From Chrysiogenales bacterium (lineage in GTDB: Bacteria; Acidobacteriota; Aminicenantia; UBA2199): DNA of 7,442 bases. Under the pieces are notes generated by a model, which saw only the letters and a list, made by a program, of their open reading frames with translations, did not search any database and was not told where the DNA came from. Every line of letters starts with the position of its first letter. The first letter of the stretch is position 1. The position numbers were made by a program, and so were the translations under genes. This document shows, piece after piece, positions 4,763 through 7,442 of this stretch. The stretch spans positions 1 through 7,442 of the forward strand of contig SPCN01000106.1 in NCBI GenBank assembly GCA_004525465.1, given 5' to 3'.

Positions 4763-5223
4763 TATTCAGATTTATCTTTATTTTGTCGATCCTTCTGAAT
4801 CTTTCCATGGCGGTTCATTTTATTAAAGACAATTTCAAAACAAAAAAAGCTGAATTCGCCTTAAATCTGACAAAACAGCAAAAGGAGAAAATGGCAGAGA
4901 TCCGCCTGGTCAGCCACAAAAAAAATGAACAGATCAAAATTCAGATAAAACGCTGTCAGGAAAAAATGATAACAGACCTTAAGGCTGTTGAGGTTGACAA
5001 AGATAAAGTATTTGCCCATCTTAGAGACATTAGTGATCTCCAGGAAAAGATTCAGCAGAATACCATTGAAGAAATATTGGCAGTGAAGAAATTTTTGCAT
5101 CACCATCAATGCGAATGTTTGATTGATGGATTACAGGCAAAATTAGCCGTTGCCACAAAAATCTGCAGCAAAAAGTGCTGCTATCCTGAGAAAAAAAACG
5201 CCAGGGAGAAATCAGATGGATAA
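4750..5223 (+). CDS. Periplasmic heavy-metal sensor/chaperone, CnrX/CpxP/Spy-like
   Basis: The 157-residue protein starts at TTG and has an uncleaved-looking N-terminal anchor (residues 4-24, LIFRFIFILSILLNLSM). A helical periplasmic domain follows that opens with LNLTKQQKEKMAEIR (39-53), the LTxxQ-type helix start typical of CpxP/Spy/CnrX and Metal_resist proteins. A second long helical hairpin spans about 55-130. The C-terminal part is rich in soft-metal ligands: H117-H119, C121, C123, C139, C143 and C144. The domain would sense or bind metal at the outer face of the inner membrane. It overlaps the small membrane protein upstream by 13 bases and the channel gene downstream by 8, so all are one transcript. 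CnrX regulates the CnrH sigma factor through CnrY; such a role here is inferred. A zinc/copper storage or chaperone role is the alternative. Confidence 0.75.
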   Translation: MGKLIFRFIFILSILLNLSMAVHFIKDNFKTKKAEFALNLTKQQKEKMAEIRLVSHKKNEQIKIQIKRCQEKMITDLKAVEVDKDKVFAHLRDISDLQEKIQQNTIEEILAVKKFLHHHQCECLIDGLQAKLAVATKICSKKCCYPEKKNAREKSDG

Positions 5224-6511
5224 AGCAAAAAGAGTCATTATAGTGCCGGTTCTTTTTTTGCTGCTAATCGGCCCTGCCGCTGCAAATGGATATTTGCTCA
5301 GCCAGACGGATACGATAAGCGAAGCCTCCTCCTTGGATGACCTGCTCGCGGTTGCGGCTTTGAATAATCCGGGATTACAGGCGGCATTTTACCGCTGGCA
5401 AGCGGTTTTGCAGAGCACTGCCCAGGCGCGCGCTTTGCCGAATCCCCTGTTCACTTTTGCTTATTTTATCCAGGAGGTGGAGACCAGGGTTGGGCCGCAG
5501 CAAAGCAAAATAGGCATCATGCAAATGTTCCCATGGTTTGAAAAACTAAAATTGAAGGGCAAAGCCGCCCGGGAAGCCGCAAAGTCATCCAGACAAATAT
5601 ATGAACAAACCCGATTCAATCTTTTCTACAATGTAAAAAATTACTTTTATGAATATTATTATATTTTTAAAAATATAAGGATATTAGAGGAAAACATCAG
5701 TTTATTGGAAACCTTGAGTGCCGCCATTCAGGCAAAATATCGCTCGGGGATTGCCTCTTATGCAGATTTAATCAAAATCCACCTGGAAAAAGACGTTCTT
5801 GGCGATCAGTTAAGGAGCGCCCGGGAGCGACTCATCCCCATGCAGTCCAGATTGAATTCCATTCTCAACCGGGATGCAAAAGCCCGGCTGCCGATTCCAC
5901 ACCAGATCCCTTTTTCGCGGAAAACAATAAGCGAAGCTCAATTATTGGCTTGGCTGAGAGAGAATTCTCCTGAGTTGAAATCTCTGGAATTTTTAACCAG
6001 CAAAGCGGAAATCGACATCAAACTGGCCAGAAGAAATTATTTTCCTGATTTCGCCCTGGGCGTGGACTACATCATAACCGGAGAGGCTGCAATGGCCGGA
6101 GTTCCGGACAGCGGCAAAGACCCGATCGCGGCCATGATCCAAATCAGTCTTCCTGTCTGGTTCTCTAAGAATAAGGCCGGCGTCAGCATGGCCAGGGCCA
6201 ATCTCAAGGCAGCCGAAAATCAAAAAAGGGAAAGGGAGAACAATCTGTTGGCCGAATTGGAGATGGTATTTTTCAATTATAATGATGCCGCGCAAAAAAC
6301 GATTCTTTATCGCGACACCCTGCTGGTTCAGGCCAGGCAGGTAGTAAGGGTTGTTGAAGAGGCCTATAAATCAGGCAAAGCAGACATATTGAACTTTATT
6401 GATTCGCAAAGAATGTTACTCGACTTTGAATTGAAATATGAGCGATCGCTGGCTTCCCAGGCCCAGAAACTGGCGGAATTGGAGATGCTGGTTGGCCGAG
6501 ATCTGCTCTAA
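5216..6511 (+). CDS. TolC/CusC-family outer-membrane efflux channel
   Basis: This 431-residue protein is the outer-membrane duct of a tripartite RND metal exporter. A cleavable signal peptide is visible (MDKAKR then a hydrophobic core, probable cut after AAA at residue 23). Mature sequence shows the OEP family's internal duplication: NPGLQAAFYRWQ (51-62) and PNPLF (75-79) at the start of the first half, YRSGIASYADLIKIH (175-189) matched by YKSGKADILNFIDSQ (384-398) in the second. The start at 5216 gives the signal peptide directly; the in-frame ATG at 5150 would add 22 charged residues inside the sensor gene. No cysteine occurs, so it is not a lipoprotein as Escherichia coli CusC is. It overlaps the sensor by 8 bases and is followed 10 bases later by the adaptor gene. 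Confidence 0.93.
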   Translation: MDKAKRVIIVPVLFLLLIGPAAANGYLLSQTDTISEASSLDDLLAVAALNNPGLQAAFYRWQAVLQSTAQARALPNPLFTFAYFIQEVETRVGPQQSKIGIMQMFPWFEKLKLKGKAAREAAKSSRQIYEQTRFNLFYNVKNYFYEYYYIFKNIRILEENISLLETLSAAIQAKYRSGIASYADLIKIHLEKDVLGDQLRSARERLIPMQSRLNSILNRDAKARLPIPHQIPFSRKTISEAQLLAWLRENSPELKSLEFLTSKAEIDIKLARRNYFPDFALGVDYIITGEAAMAGVPDSGKDPIAAMIQISLPVWFSKNKAGVSMARANLKAAENQKRERENNLLAELEMVFFNYNDAAQKTILYRDTLLVQARQVVRVVEEAYKSGKADILNFIDSQRMLLDFELKYERSLASQAQKLAELEMLVGRDLL

Positions 6512-6521
6512 GGAGAAAAAA

Positions 6522-7442
6522 ATGGAAAAAATGAAACAAATTATATTAAGCTTCTGGAATTCAAATCTCAGATGGCCCATGATCGCAGCCCTGTTTGTCG
6601 CCTTTTCACTGGGCATGCTCATCAGCGGCGGCGCTGAACCGGGAAGATCCGCCCACCAGCATGCTGATTCGGAAGAACCGGCGACAAATAAGGTCCGGAT
6701 CTGGACCTGCTCAATGCACCCCCAGATCAAGCAGCCCAACCCGGGAAAATGCCCGATCTGCGGAATGGACCTGATACCTGTTTCCGATAGCGGGGACTCT
6801 CAGGTTGGGAAACGGGAATTGAAACTTTCGGAAAACGCCATGAAACTTGCCGGCATCCGGACCGCGGCTGTTCAGCGCCGCTATGTGACAAGCCAGGTAC
6901 GTCTGGCCGGCAAGGTCGCTTTTGATGAGACCCGCTTAAAATACATTACGGCCTGGGTGCCGGGGCGGATCGACCATTTGTACGTTGATTTTACCGGGGC
7001 TGTAGTAAAAAAAGGGGACCACCTGGTCGACTTGTACAGTCCGGAGTTAATCACTGCCCAACAGGAATTGATCGAAGCCAAGAAAACGCCCTTAAAAACC
7101 CTGGATGTGGTACGTGAAAAGTTGAGACTGCTGGGACTAACCCATAACCAGATCAGGGAAATCGAAGCAAGTGAAAAGACAAAAGACCATCTGACTATAT
7201 TTTCTCCCATAGGCGGGATTGTGGTGCAAAAGAATGCCACTGAGGGAATGTATGTGCAGACCGGATCCAGGATATATACTATCGCAGACCTTTCTTTGGT
7301 ATGGATCCAACTTGACGCCTACGAATCAGATCTTTCATGGATCCGTTACGGTCAGACAGTGGAGTTTGAGGCGGAGGCTTATCCGGGAGAAAGATTTGCG
7401 GGCAAAATCGCCTTCATCGATCCGGTTCTGGATCCGGCCAGC
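6522..7442 (+). CDS. cusB: CusB-type RND periplasmic adaptor with N-terminal heavy-metal-binding domain (3' end cut)
   Basis: The frame is open for 307 codons to the window edge with no stop. The start is set by AAGGAG six bases upstream; an ATG three codons later is less well placed. A membrane anchor spans about residues 18-36. A His/acid-rich linker follows (HQHADSEE, 45-52), then a heavy-metal-binding domain WTCSMHPQI...PGKCPICGMDLIP (61-86) with C63, M65, H66, C77, C80 and M82 as likely ligands. The CusB-like core comes next: a barrel-sandwich/lipoyl half around 143-172 (AWVPGRIDHLYVDFTG, VKKGDHLVDLYSPEL), a helical hairpin at about 174-220, the second lipoyl half at 226-255 (IFSPIGGIVV) and the start of the beta-barrel domain. 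The family links the inner-membrane RND pump to the TolC channel and passes Cu(I)/Ag(I). The metal is inferred from the domain, not proven. A cusA-type pump gene should follow. Confidence 0.92.
   Translation, partial: MEKMKQIILSFWNSNLRWPMIAALFVAFSLGMLISGGAEPGRSAHQHADSEEPATNKVRIWTCSMHPQIKQPNPGKCPICGMDLIPVSDSGDSQVGKRELKLSENAMKLAGIRTAAVQRRYVTSQVRLAGKVAFDETRLKYITAWVPGRIDHLYVDFTGAVVKKGDHLVDLYSPELITAQQELIEAKKTPLKTLDVVREKLRLLGLTHNQIREIEASEKTKDHLTIFSPIGGIVVQKNATEGMYVQTGSRIYTIADLSLVWIQLDAYESDLSWIRYGQTVEFEAEAYPGERFAGKIAFIDPVLDPAS

Noticed and set aside
5150..5215. Upstream ATG extending the TolC-family protein by 22 residues
   Set aside because: It lies within the sensor gene and would place a long basic stretch ahead of a clear signal peptide that starts at 5216, where the operon spacing also fits.

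Overview
The window looks like a piece of a chromosome from an uncultured, moderately GC-rich Gram-negative bacterium. The Gram-negative call rests on an outer-membrane TolC-family channel paired with an RND-type periplasmic adaptor. Taxonomy cannot be fixed from the sequence. The mix of leaderless-looking starts and heptad-repeat spacers reminds me of candidate phyla such as Aminicenantes, but that is a low-confidence guess.

Layout: (1) 1-705, minus strand, a DUF2461 (TIGR02453-type) gene cut by the window edge. (2) 741-1237, a spacer built almost entirely of short repeats with a 7-base period (element A). (3) 1286-2050, a class I SAM-dependent methyltransferase. (4) 2105-2490, a second, shorter copy of the same composite repeat (element B). 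(5) 2508-4138, a two-gene lipid cassette: a diacylglycerol/sphingosine-kinase-family lipid kinase and a PlsC-family acyltransferase, overlapping by ATGA. (6) 4141-4432, a third, divergent composite repeat (element C) with a long hairpin in its centre, then an AT-rich leader. (7) 4433-7442, a tightly packed heavy-metal efflux operon: a small one-TM protein, a CnrX/CpxP-like periplasmic metal sensor, a TolC-family channel and a CusB-type adaptor with an N-terminal heavy-metal-binding domain. The adaptor runs off the window, and a CusA-type RND pump is expected next.

How the genes work together: the kinase and acyltransferase probably act in phospholipid precursor turnover. The channel and adaptor are two of the three parts of an envelope-spanning metal (probably Cu/Ag) exporter. 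The two small membrane proteins ahead of them match the topology of the CnrY (anti-sigma) and CnrX (sensor) pair, but no sigma factor gene lies beside them here. The start of the metal operon is visibly more AT-rich than the upstream genes, which fits separate acquisition.

The two most noteworthy features are: (a) the modular heptad elements, which share one architecture (CGGTGTA heptads, a hairpin core, CCAAATT heptads, ACCGTNN heptads, GCCCATN heptads) at up to three places in 4 kb; and (b) two genes directly downstream of elements A and B whose -10-like hexamer lies exactly 6 bases before the ATG, as expected for leaderless transcripts.
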